This document shows, one piece after another, positions 8,331 through 15,254 of a stretch of DNA of 64,000 nucleotides. This stretch comes from Kibdelosporangium banguiense (GTDB lineage: Bacteria > Actinomycetota > Actinomycetes > Mycobacteriales > Pseudonocardiaceae). The notes under the pieces were generated by a model. That model saw only the letters and a list, made by a program, of their open reading frames with translations, was not told the origin of the DNA and did no database searches. Location: contig NZ_JAGINW010000001.1 of NCBI RefSeq assembly GCF_017876405.1, positions 8,693,203-8,757,202 of the forward strand, read 5' to 3'. Position 1 is the first letter of the stretch; every line of letters begins with the position of its first letter. The position numbers were made by a program, and so were the translations under genes.

Positions 8331-8844
8331 GGCGCAGCTCAAGCCCGTCGAGGATGATCTCCAGGCCGAGGCTGAATTGATCGGCGTCGAATTGATCTGG
8401 GGCCTGCGGGTCCTGTGTGGAGTCCAGGACGTGCGCGGTGAGCAGTCGCGCGATGCCTGCCGCTTCGGCTTCGGCGAATCCGGCGTGGCGCAGGATCCGG
8501 AGCGTGGCCTCGAGGTGCCCGAGCCTGCGCGGGCCGATGGGTGGCCGTTCACGCAGCAGCGCCGCGGCGTCCCGGTGCGACAGCAGGAGATCACGGAACC
8601 GCCGGAGGCTGATGGTCAGCTGCTCGCGCCAGGTCAGGGCCGGATCGATGGTGGCCGGACCGGCGCAGATCGCCTCGGCCACCAGGTCGAGCAGTTCGGC
8701 CTTGTTCTTCACGTGCCAGTAGAGCGTGGGCGACTGCACGCCCAGCCTGGCCGCCAGCCGCCGGGTGCTCAGCTCGGCCAGGCCCACCTCGTCGAGAAGT
8801 TCCACGGCCACATCGGTGATTCGCTGGATGTCGAGTCGCGCCAC
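8290..8844 (-). CDS. TetR-family repressor close to Tn10-type TetR
   Basis: Repressor of 184 residues. Residues 39-48, PTLYWHVKNK, are identical to the recognition helix of Tn10 TetR, and the surrounding HTH (MARLD, LLDEVGL, LAARLGV) is also very close; Ser38 replaces Gln38. The C-terminal ligand domain, with LLLSHRDAA, is shorter than in Tn10 TetR. Two operators resembling tetO lie directly upstream, one covering its own -10, so it should repress itself. It follows the MFS gene 8903-10102 on the same strand. GTG start, likely leaderless. The inducer is unknown; tetracycline binding cannot be assumed. Confidence 0.88.
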   Translation of the reverse strand: MARLDIQRITDVAVELLDEVGLAELSTRRLAARLGVQSPTLYWHVKNKAELLDLVAEAICAGPATIDPALTWREQLTISLRRFRDLLLSHRDAAALLRERPPIGPRRLGHLEATLRILRHAGFAEAEAAGIARLLTAHVLDSTQDPQAPDQFDADQFSLGLEIILDGLELRLTRAAPSRPASPS

Positions 8845-8851
8845 ACACCGG

Positions 8852-8857
8852 ACTCTA
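8852..8857 (-). promoter_or_regulatory. Candidate -10 (TAGAGT) for tetR-like gene
   Basis: TAGAGT, seven bases, then GTG at 8844. It forms one arm of the tetO-like operator, which would allow direct autorepression. Confidence 0.45.
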
Positions 8858-8870
8858 TCAGTGGTAGAGT
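8852..8870. promoter_or_regulatory. tetO-like operator 1
   Basis: ACTCTATCAGTGGTAGAGT is a 19-base palindrome with one arm mismatch around a single central base. By memory of Tn10 tetO1 it differs at two positions only. It fits the conserved recognition helix of the adjacent TetR. Confidence 0.75.
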
Positions 8871-8874
8871 TGCC

Positions 8875-8887
8875 CTATCGCCGATAG
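8875..8887. promoter_or_regulatory. tetO-like operator 2
   Basis: CTATCG-C-CGATAG is a perfect 13-base palindrome with the same odd-length design as tetO and flanks (CC before, AGA after) like tetO2. Its centre lies 20 bases from that of operator 1. Confidence 0.65.
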
Positions 8888-8902
8888 AGACGGGGGAAGT
8901 GA

Positions 8903-10102
8903 CTATGCGGGGCATGGTGCGAGCGAGGGTTCGGCGCTGGCCTGCCGGGTGCGTTCCGCCCAGCGCACGGCCGGGCCGATTACCGCGCCGGTGATCAGGA
9001 AGATGCCGCCGAGCACCAGCCAGCCGGGGATTCCCCAGGCCACGATCAGGGTGGTCAGCAGCAGTGGGGCGATTACGCGGGCCACGGCGAGGCCGTTGCC
9101 GAACAGGCCTTGGTATTGGCCGTGCTTGTCGGGCGGGGCGAGCGCGAAGCTGATCTCCCAGGCGCCGGCTGACTGCATCATCTCGCCGTAGGCCTGGATC
9201 AGGGCGGCGGCGAGCAGGATGGCGGCGCAGACCCAGGCCGAGGTGCCCAGCGCGGACAGGGCGAACGCGGCGCAGGAGACCAGCAGCATCAGGCCGGCGC
9301 GGCGCATGGAGCGTGTCGCGGTACGCAGCGAGGTGACGCGGCGGGCGACGCGGACCTGGAACAGCACCACGGACACGGTGTTGACCAACAGGATCGCGGA
9401 GACCATCCAGCGTGGCGCGTCGGTGTGCTGCACGATCCACAGTGGCGTGGCCAGGGTGATCAGCGGGACGTGCAGCAGCATGATCGTGTTGAGCAGCGAC
9501 AGCAGGGCGTACGGCCGGTCACGCAGCACTGCCAGTTTCGGTCCGGTGCCGGGTGCGGGCGGGACCTCGGGCAGTGGTCGCAGGATGAGTGCACAGACCA
9601 GGAAGGTCGCGGCGTCCATGGCGAAGATCGCCAGGTAGGCGCTTGCGGTGTCGAAGTAGAGGGCGAGCCCGCCCAGACCCGCGCCGACGGCGATGCCGCC
9701 GTTGACCGCGGCCTGGATGATCGCGCGGCTCTTGGTGCGCAGTTGCGGGGAGACCAGGCCCGCCAGCAGGGCCTGGCGTGCGGCGGTCAGGCCGCATTGG
9801 GCGCTGGTGTAGAGGCAGATGGCGGCGACGAAAGGAGCGAACGAGCGGACGAACAGCAACAGGCTGATCGCCGCTGCGGTGGCGACGGCGAGCATGATCG
9901 CGGTGGTGCGCGGGCCGCGCCGGTCGGCGAGGTGGCCGAGTGGCACGCCGGTCAGGAATCCGACCGCCCAGCCGATCGTCAGGCCGAGCCCGACCTGGGT
10001 CGCGGACAGTCCGACCACCCGGGTGAAGTAGAGGGCCGAGGTCACGTAGAACGCACCGTCGCCGATGGAGTTGGTCAGCTGGGCTGCCGCGAGTCTGCGC
10101 AT
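8903..10102 (-). CDS. MFS transporter
   Basis: Twelve-helix major facilitator of 399 residues. Motif A appears as GHLADRRGPR after the second helix, and the sequence starts MRRLAAAQLTNSIGDGAFYV like proline/betaine- or drug-type MFS proteins of actinomycetes. It is divergent from the MocR gene and lies upstream of the tetR-like gene on the same strand. A TAGTTT hexamer seven bases before the ATG suggests a leaderless transcript. Probably exports a small molecule; the substrate is unknown. Confidence 0.85.
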   Translation of the reverse strand: MRRLAAAQLTNSIGDGAFYVTSALYFTRVVGLSATQVGLGLTIGWAVGFLTGVPLGHLADRRGPRTTAIMLAVATAAAISLLLFVRSFAPFVAAICLYTSAQCGLTAARQALLAGLVSPQLRTKSRAIIQAAVNGGIAVGAGLGGLALYFDTASAYLAIFAMDAATFLVCALILRPLPEVPPAPGTGPKLAVLRDRPYALLSLLNTIMLLHVPLITLATPLWIVQHTDAPRWMVSAILLVNTVSVVLFQVRVARRVTSLRTATRSMRRAGLMLLVSCAAFALSALGTSAWVCAAILLAAALIQAYGEMMQSAGAWEISFALAPPDKHGQYQGLFGNGLAVARVIAPLLLTTLIVAWGIPGWLVLGGIFLITGAVIGPAVRWAERTRQASAEPSLAPCPA

Positions 10103-10109
10103 GGATCAG

Positions 10110-10115
10110 AAACTA
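10110..10115 (-). promoter_or_regulatory. Candidate -10 (TAGTTT) for MFS gene
   Basis: TAGTTT, seven bases, then ATG at 10102. It lies beside the MocR box region. Confidence 0.4.
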
Positions 10116-10123
10116 GGAGGTAG

Positions 10124-10170
10124 ATTGGTCGGCTGTTAGAGCCAATTCTTGCCAAACTGAATGGACCAAT
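10124..10170. promoter_or_regulatory. MocR operator region in divergent promoter
   Basis: ATTGGTC (10124-10130) and GACCAAT (10164-10170) form an inverted pair, with GAGCCAATTC at 10139-10148 between them. The same ten bases recur before phzF at 11550, which marks them as the likely MocR box. Confidence 0.5.
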
Positions 10171-11566
10171 GGACTTTCACGTCAGCCTGGCAGGTCGTGG
10201 TGACCTGTCCGCGCGGATCTACCGCGGGCTGCTGGAGGCGATCGTCGACGGACGGCTGCGGCCAGGGGAAAGGCTGCCGCCGACCCGGGAGCTCGCGCAG
10301 CGGCTCGAGGTGTCGCGTACGACGGTGACCGATGCCTATGAGCGGCTGACCGCGGAGGGTTTCCTGGTCGGCAGGGTGGGCGCGGGCACGTTCGTGAGTG
10401 ACCAGGCGGTCAAGCGGGCTTCCCGGCGGGCGGTGCACGGTGCGGCCCGGCCGAGGCGGTTGTGGGAGTCGATCCCGCCGCCGGCCTTGGACTCGGCGGT
10501 GCCGTACAACTTCCAGCTGGGTGTGCCGGACGGGGCGTTGTTCCCGCTGGAGACGTGGCGCCGGCTGGTCGCGCGGGAGCTGCGTGGCCGGGTGGTCCTG
10601 GACGCCCGGTACGCCGATCCGGCGGGGCACGCGGGTTTGCGGGCGGCGATCGCGCGCTATGTCGGGGTGTCGCGGTCGGTACAGGCGGGCGCCGACGACG
10701 TGCTGATCACCCAGGGCGCTCAGCAGGCTCTGGGCCTGGTCGGCCGGGTGCTGGTGGATCCGGGTGACTGCGTGGCGATCGAGGAGCCTGGTTATCCGCC
10801 GGCTCGGCGGTTGTTCCAGTCGCTGGGTGCGCGGGTGGTGGGTGTCCCGGTCGACAGTGAGGGCCTGGATGTCGGTGCACTGCCTGCGGATGCCCGGCTG
10901 GTGTACACGACGCCGTCGCACCAGTTCCCGTTGGGCACGCCGATGTCGCTGGCGCGCCGGACGGCGTTGCTGGCGTGGGCGCAGCGGCATGACGCGGTGG
11001 TGGTCGAGGACGACTACGACAGCGAGTACCGGTTCTCCGATCGTCCTTTGCAGCCGCTGCAGAGCATCGACCGGGCGGGACGCGTGGTGTATGTCGGGTC
11101 GTTCTCCAAGACCATGCTGCCGATGCTGCGAGTCGGGTTCCTGGTGGCGCCGGTGTCGCTGCGTCCGGCGCTGGTGACGGCCAGGCAGCTGGCGGACTGG
11201 CACGGCGACGTGGTGACGCAGGGCGCGCTGGCGCAGTTCATCGACGAGGGCCTGCTCGCCCGGCACATCCGCAAGGCGACCCGGCAGTACGCAGCCCGGC
11301 ATGAGCTGATCACCAGCACACTCGAGCGCGACTTCGGATGGCTGAAACTGGTGCCGTCCGCGGCCGGGCTGCATCTGTGCGCACGAGCCGAGAGCGACGT
11401 CGCCGAGGTGGTCGCACGGGCCCGGGCGGAGGGCGTGGGCGTGCAGGCGCTGGCTGATTTCTGTGGCACGCGGCCACAGCATGGCCTGGTGATCGGGTAC
11501 GGCGGGATCCCGCTCGACCGGATCGCCGAGGGCCTGCGGCGGTTGTCCCGAGCCAATTCGGCGTAA
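10169..11566 (+). CDS. MocR/PdxR-type regulator (GntR HTH fused to aminotransferase domain)
   Basis: Protein of 465 residues. Residues 1-85 form a GntR winged helix (RIYRGLLEAIVDGRLRPGERLPPTREL); residues 110-465 form a fold-type I aminotransferase domain with the PLP lysine at Lys314 in SFSKTMLP. MocR proteins use PLP or an amino-acid adduct as a signal and usually activate a neighbouring gene and repress themselves. Here the likely targets are the divergent MFS gene and the downstream phzF-like gene, since both have the GAGCCAATTC box. Confidence 0.88.
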   Translation: MDFHVSLAGRGDLSARIYRGLLEAIVDGRLRPGERLPPTRELAQRLEVSRTTVTDAYERLTAEGFLVGRVGAGTFVSDQAVKRASRRAVHGAARPRRLWESIPPPALDSAVPYNFQLGVPDGALFPLETWRRLVARELRGRVVLDARYADPAGHAGLRAAIARYVGVSRSVQAGADDVLITQGAQQALGLVGRVLVDPGDCVAIEEPGYPPARRLFQSLGARVVGVPVDSEGLDVGALPADARLVYTTPSHQFPLGTPMSLARRTALLAWAQRHDAVVVEDDYDSEYRFSDRPLQPLQSIDRAGRVVYVGSFSKTMLPMLRVGFLVAPVSLRPALVTARQLADWHGDVVTQGALAQFIDEGLLARHIRKATRQYAARHELITSTLERDFGWLKLVPSAAGLHLCARAESDVAEVVARARAEGVGVQALADFCGTRPQHGLVIGYGGIPLDRIAEGLRRLSRANSA

Positions 11567-11571
11567 TTGGC
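11550..11571. promoter_or_regulatory. MocR-type box and palindrome upstream of phzF-like gene
   Basis: GAGCCAATTC at 11550-11559 repeats the box at 10139. GCCAATT and AATTGGC (11552-11558 and 11565-11571) make a perfect seven-base inverted repeat over the MocR stop codon. It ends 25 bases before the predicted -10, an activator-like position. Confidence 0.55.
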
Positions 11572-11596
11572 CCTGGGTGGGCGGCCGCGCGGGCTC

Positions 11597-11602
11597 TAGC
11601 GT
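11597..11602 (+). promoter_or_regulatory. Candidate -10 (TAGCGT) for leaderless phzF-like gene
   Basis: TAGCGT, six bases, then ATG at 11609. Confidence 0.45.
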
Positions 11603-11608
11603 CGGATC

Positions 11609-12481
11609 ATGCGGTTCCGGATCATCGACGCTTTCACCGATCAGCCGTTTCGCGGGAACCCGGCGGGTGTGTGCCTGCTGGAGGGCACCTGGCCGGACGA
11701 CGAGTGGATGAGGAGGGTCGCGACCGAGACCAACCTGTCGGACACCGCGTTCGTCCTTCCGCTCGACAGCCAGGACGCGGACTACGCCTTGCGGTGGTTC
11801 ACACCTGAGATCGAAGAGGACCTCTGCGGGCATGCCACGCTGGCCGCGGCGCACGCGTTGCACGAAGACCGCGGCACGCCTGCCACGGTCCGGTTCAGCA
11901 CGCGCCGCGGAATCCTGATCGCCCACAGCTTCGCCGACGGCGGCATCACCCTCGACTTCCCCGCCTCTCCCCCGGTTCAGGCACCTCCGCCCGCGGGGCT
12001 CGCCGAGGCGATCGGCGCGGAACCTGTGGAGGTCTATCGCACGGGTGCGTTGCGGGATCTGCTGGTGGTCCTGCGTGACGAGCACGCGGTGCGCGGTGTC
12101 GTGCCGGACATGACGGCGATCGCGAGGATCGAGCGCGACGACGACATCCGCGGTGTGATCATCACCGCGCAGGCCGACGGCCACGACTTCGTTTCCCGGT
12201 TTTTCGCCCCGGCCGACGGTATTCCGGAGGATCCGGTGACCGGCAGCGCGCACACGGCGTTGGCGCCGTACTGGGCCAGGCGGCTGGGCAAGGACACTCT
12301 CGTCGGCCTGCAGGCGTCCAAGCGCAGGGGTGTCGTGCGTGTGGCGATGCGCGGTGATCGTGTGCTGCTGAACGGCAGTGCGGTCACCACGTTCGACGGT
12401 GTCCTGCGGGCTCCAGCTGTGGTCCTGAATGGACAGTACGGGTCAGTCGGTGGCGGGCCAACTGCCGGGCTCGCCGGGTGA
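11609..12481 (+). CDS. PhzF-family isomerase/epimerase-like protein
   Basis: Protein of 290 residues with the diaminopimelate-epimerase-like double fold of PhzF. GNPAGVC, ETNLSDTAFV (catalytic-type Glu40), LCGHATLAAAHAL and DPVTGSAHTALAPYW are all family motifs. PhzF itself isomerises a phenazine precursor; most homologues, this one included, lie outside phenazine clusters and have unknown substrates. It is probably activated by the MocR protein next door. The 3' end overlaps the convergent padR gene by 39 bases. Confidence 0.87.
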   Translation: MRFRIIDAFTDQPFRGNPAGVCLLEGTWPDDEWMRRVATETNLSDTAFVLPLDSQDADYALRWFTPEIEEDLCGHATLAAAHALHEDRGTPATVRFSTRRGILIAHSFADGGITLDFPASPPVQAPPPAGLAEAIGAEPVEVYRTGALRDLLVVLRDEHAVRGVVPDMTAIARIERDDDIRGVIITAQADGHDFVSRFFAPADGIPEDPVTGSAHTALAPYWARRLGKDTLVGLQASKRRGVVRVAMRGDRVLLNGSAVTTFDGVLRAPAVVLNGQYGSVGGGPTAGLAG

Positions 12482-13015
12482 ACCGGGTTCCCCGGCCATC
12501 ACGTACTTGCCGGCTTCCAGCCGCGACCGCAGCCCCCGGGTCCAGTCCGCGCCGGACTGCGCGGACTGCTCCCACAGCGTGTACAGCTCACCGATGTGTT
12601 CCGGGCCGCGGGATTTCCGCAACTGAACCCCGGCGTCGTCGCGTTCGGATTCCAGCGCGGCAAGGCGTTGCCCCAGCAGACTGATCGCGTCCTGCCGGGA
12701 CAACGCGGGCAACAGGGCCAGGCCGGCGCCGAGCATGTCGGGGCGGTGCTCGGGCTGGCGGATCGCGTTGCGCAGCAGCCGTTGGAACTCCTGCTCACCG
12801 TGCGCGGTGATCTCGTACTCCGTGCGGGTGGCGAGGTTGTCCTCGATGAGTGAACCGGCCTTGGTCAGCTGTCTGAGCGCGTGGTAGATCGAGCCCCATT
12901 TGACGTTGGCCCACCGGTCGGCACCCCAGGCAAGCAGCTCACTGCCGATCAGATACCCATGGGCGCGGCCGTATCCGCGCACCACCCCAAGCACCAGCAA
13001 CCGTGTCGCCGACAT
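12443..13015 (-). CDS. PadR-family regulator 1
   Basis: PadR-type repressor of 190 residues. The N-terminal winged helix (LLVLGVVRGYGRAHGYLIGSELL then KWGSIYHALRQLTKAG) is followed by a helical dimerisation region with LLPALSRQDAI. It is a paralogue of the protein at 16686-17321: the first 50 residues are nearly the same. A TAGGCT hexamer eight bases before the ATG suggests leaderless expression. Its target is not evident; the GntR-TetR fusion gene is next upstream on the same strand, 35 bases away. Confidence 0.85.
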   Translation of the reverse strand: MSATRLLVLGVVRGYGRAHGYLIGSELLAWGADRWANVKWGSIYHALRQLTKAGSLIEDNLATRTEYEITAHGEQEFQRLLRNAIRQPEHRPDMLGAGLALLPALSRQDAISLLGQRLAALESERDDAGVQLRKSRGPEHIGELYTLWEQSAQSGADWTRGLRSRLEAGKYVMAGEPGSPGEPGSWPATD

Positions 13016-13023
13016 GGCCCGTC

Positions 13024-13029
13024 AGCCTA
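13024..13029 (-). promoter_or_regulatory. Candidate -10 (TAGGCT) for padR 1
   Basis: TAGGCT, eight bases, then ATG at 13015. Confidence 0.45.
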
Positions 13030-13050
13030 GTCAGCCATCCAGGACGGCAG

Positions 13051-13962
13051 TCAGGCATCTCGCAGGACTCCGGCCGCCAGGCCGTCGAGCAGGTGTCGCA
13101 GGCCGAACTCGAAGAGGGCGTCGTAGCTGAAGTCGTAGCCCGCGCCCTCCAGCCGGGCCATTACGTCGGTGAAGGCCGGGAAGGCTCCGGAGGCGACGAC
13201 TTCCTGAAACAGCGCGGCCCGGCCGTCGGTCCATTCTTCCTGGGTCTGGCCGGTGTCGGCCTGCGCCTCGGCTTCGGCGTCCAGGTTCACCGCGAGGCCC
13301 TGCACGTAGCTGTACATCGTGATGTGCACGTCCATCATGGTTTCCGCCGACAGCCCGAGCCTGGCCATCGCCTGGAACATCCACTCGGCGTGGGCCAGCA
13401 TGTTGCCCAGCAGCAGTGGCCTGCTCAGGGGCATCGCGCGGGCCAGCCAGGGATGCCGGCGATGCAGTGTCCACTGTAGACGCGCGGCGGTCTCGAACCG
13501 GGCCCGCCATCCATCGGGCGGCGCGGCGGGCAGGGCCGTCTCGCCCCAGGCGGTGTCGATCATCATCAGGATCAGGTCGTCCTTGTTGTGCACGTACCGG
13601 TAGAGCGACATCGGCCCGACCTTCAGCCTGGCCGCGACACCGCGCATCGACACTGCGGGAAGCCCTTCGGCGTCGGCGATGTCGATCGCCGCGCGGATGA
13701 TCTCGGCGGCCGTCAACCGCTGGTCGGGCGCTTCTCGTGGCCGGTCGGCGCGCTCGGCCACGATCGTGCCGACCCGGGGCACCGCGGTCACGTCGCCTGA
13801 CTGGCTCAGCGCGGTCAGCGCCTTGGTGGCCGTTGCGAGCGCGACGCCCCACTCCTGGCAGATCTGCCGCGTCGAGGGCACCCGCTCGCCCGGCTTCAGT
13901 TCGCCGGCGTCGATGCGTCTGCGGATTTCGGTGACGATCCGGGCATACGGCGGCTCCACCAC
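13051..13962 (-). CDS. GntR-TetR fusion regulator
   Basis: Protein of 303 residues with two different DNA-binding domains in one chain. Residues 1-70 are a GntR winged helix (PPYARIVTEIRRRIDAGEL, PSTRQICQEWGVALATATKAL). Residues 80-130 are a TetR HTH (AAEIIRAAIDIADAEGL, RLKVGPMSLYRYVHNKDDLI), followed by a TetR C-terminal ligand domain. It is divergent from an FAD monooxygenase, the expected target. The gap holds two unlike palindromes, one perhaps for each domain. AGGAGGTGTG just before the GTG is a strong ribosome site. Confidence 0.87.
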   Translation of the reverse strand: MVEPPYARIVTEIRRRIDAGELKPGERVPSTRQICQEWGVALATATKALTALSQSGDVTAVPRVGTIVAERADRPREAPDQRLTAAEIIRAAIDIADAEGLPAVSMRGVAARLKVGPMSLYRYVHNKDDLILMMIDTAWGETALPAAPPDGWRARFETAARLQWTLHRRHPWLARAMPLSRPLLLGNMLAHAEWMFQAMARLGLSAETMMDVHITMYSYVQGLAVNLDAEAEAQADTGQTQEEWTDGRAALFQEVVASGAFPAFTDVMARLEGAGYDFSYDALFEFGLRHLLDGLAAGVLRDA

Positions 13963-13968
13963 ACCTCC

Positions 13969-13980
13969 TGTACTAGTACA
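13969..13980. promoter_or_regulatory. Palindrome TGTACTAGTACA
   Basis: Perfect 12-base palindrome immediately upstream of the fusion gene's ribosome site. Its GT...AC ends are GntR-like, so it may be the site of the GntR domain (inference). Confidence 0.5.
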
Positions 13981-13998
13981 CAGCGCTCAGCATACCGC

Positions 13999-14016
13999 AC
14001 CTGTCATAGGACAGGT
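13999..14016. promoter_or_regulatory. Palindrome ACCTGTC-N4-GACAGGT
   Basis: Perfect seven-base inverted repeat with a four-base centre, a typical TetR operator shape. TAGGACAG from its right half recurs at 14060-14067 near the monooxygenase start. Confidence 0.55.
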
Positions 14017-14101
14017 CGAGTCATGTTTGCGCAGTTAAAAGGGCATGTTGTACGGTCGCTAGGACAGTTCAATACAGCGTACGCACGAGGGGAACGAGTA
14101 G

Positions 14102-15208
14102 ATGTCGAACGTGCTGATTTCGGGTGCGAGTGTGGCCGGGCCGGCGCTGGCGTACTGGCTACGGCGGCACGGGATGACCCCGACGATCGTCGAGCGGGCG
14201 CCCGGGATACGGCCCGGCGGGCAGGCGATCGACGTCCGCGGAGTCGGACTGACCGTGGTCGACCGGATGGGCCTGCTCGACGCGATCGGCGACCTGCGCA
14301 CCCACACCACCGGGATGTCCTTTGTGGACGCCGATGGCGCGGAGCTGATGCGCAGCACCGAGGAGACGCTCACCGGAGGGGTGGTGGACAACGAGGACAT
14401 CGAGATCCTCAAGTCCGATCTGTCGGAGGTCCTCTATGACGCGACCCGCGACGACGTCGAGCACCTGTTCGGCGATTCCATCGCCGGTCTGACGCAGGAC
14501 GACGAGGGCGTGACGGTGGCCTTCGAGCGCGGCGCCGGGCGCCGGTTCGACTACGTCATCGGCGCCGACGGGCTGCATTCCACGGTGCGCTCGCTGGTGT
14601 TCGGCCCGGAGTCGCAGTACCTCACGCATCTGGACACCTATCTCGCGGTGTTCACCGTGCCGAACTTCCTGGGCCTGGACCGCTGGCAGACCTTCCACCA
14701 GACCGAGGGCGGGCTGGCCGGGGTGTACACCACGCGTACCAACGACGAGGTCCGCGCGTTCCTGGGATTCGAGTCGCCGCTGCTGGATTTCGATCACCGC
14801 GACCTGGACCAGCAGCGCAAGCTGGTCGCCGACCGGTTCGCCGGCGCGGGCTGGCAGGTGCCGCGGCTGCTGGCGGAGATGATGCGGGCGCCGGACTTCT
14901 ACTTCGACGCGATGGGCCAGATCCGGATGCCCACCTGGTCCTCAGGCCGGGTGTCGCTGGTCGGTGACGCGGCGTACTGCGGGTCGCCGTTGTCGGGCCA
15001 GGGCACGACGATGGCGCTGGTCGGCGCGTACGTGCTGGCGGGCGAAATGGCTTACGGCGGCGGGTTCGCGGCCTATGAGCAGAAGATGCGCGGGTTCGTG
15101 GCGGCCAATCAGGATGTGGCGCTGGCCGCGTCCCGGTCGGAGGAACGCCGGATCGACCCGGAGACCATGCGGCGCATCTCCAACGGCATCACCCTGCCGG
15201 TGTACTGA
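14102..15208 (+). CDS. FAD-dependent monooxygenase
   Basis: Flavoprotein hydroxylase of 368 residues (PHBH/TetX-like group A). The N-terminal dinucleotide fold ISGASVAGPALAYWLRRHG binds FAD; DYVIGADGLHSTVR and LVGDAAYCGSPLSGQGTTMAL are the second and third FAD/NADPH motifs. It probably hydroxylates an aromatic or polyketide compound in the cytosol and may serve detoxification. GAGGGGAAC precedes the ATG as ribosome site. Expression is probably controlled by the divergent GntR-TetR fusion. A strong hairpin ends the transcript. Confidence 0.88.
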   Translation: MSNVLISGASVAGPALAYWLRRHGMTPTIVERAPGIRPGGQAIDVRGVGLTVVDRMGLLDAIGDLRTHTTGMSFVDADGAELMRSTEETLTGGVVDNEDIEILKSDLSEVLYDATRDDVEHLFGDSIAGLTQDDEGVTVAFERGAGRRFDYVIGADGLHSTVRSLVFGPESQYLTHLDTYLAVFTVPNFLGLDRWQTFHQTEGGLAGVYTTRTNDEVRAFLGFESPLLDFDHRDLDQQRKLVADRFAGAGWQVPRLLAEMMRAPDFYFDAMGQIRMPTWSSGRVSLVGDAAYCGSPLSGQGTTMALVGAYVLAGEMAYGGGFAAYEQKMRGFVAANQDVALAASRSEERRIDPETMRRISNGITLPVY

Positions 15209-15210
15209 GT

Positions 15211-15247
15211 CCCTTGTGGGTGGCCAGGGGTGGGCCACCCACAAGGG
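15211..15247. terminator. Strong bidirectional terminator hairpin
   Basis: A perfect 15-base stem (CCCTTGTGGGTGGCC and its complement) with a seven-base loop lies between the stop codons of the convergent monooxygenase and chitinase genes. Confidence 0.8.
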
Positions 15248-15254
15248 GGTCCAT

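Noticed and set aside
8290..8844. Calling the TetR protein tetracycline-responsive
   Set aside because: Only the DNA-binding half and operators resemble Tn10; the ligand half is shorter and different.
10136..12253. 705-codon minus-strand open frame
   Set aside because: Shadow of the mocR and phzF-like genes, Arg/His/Gln-rich, with no recognisable domain.
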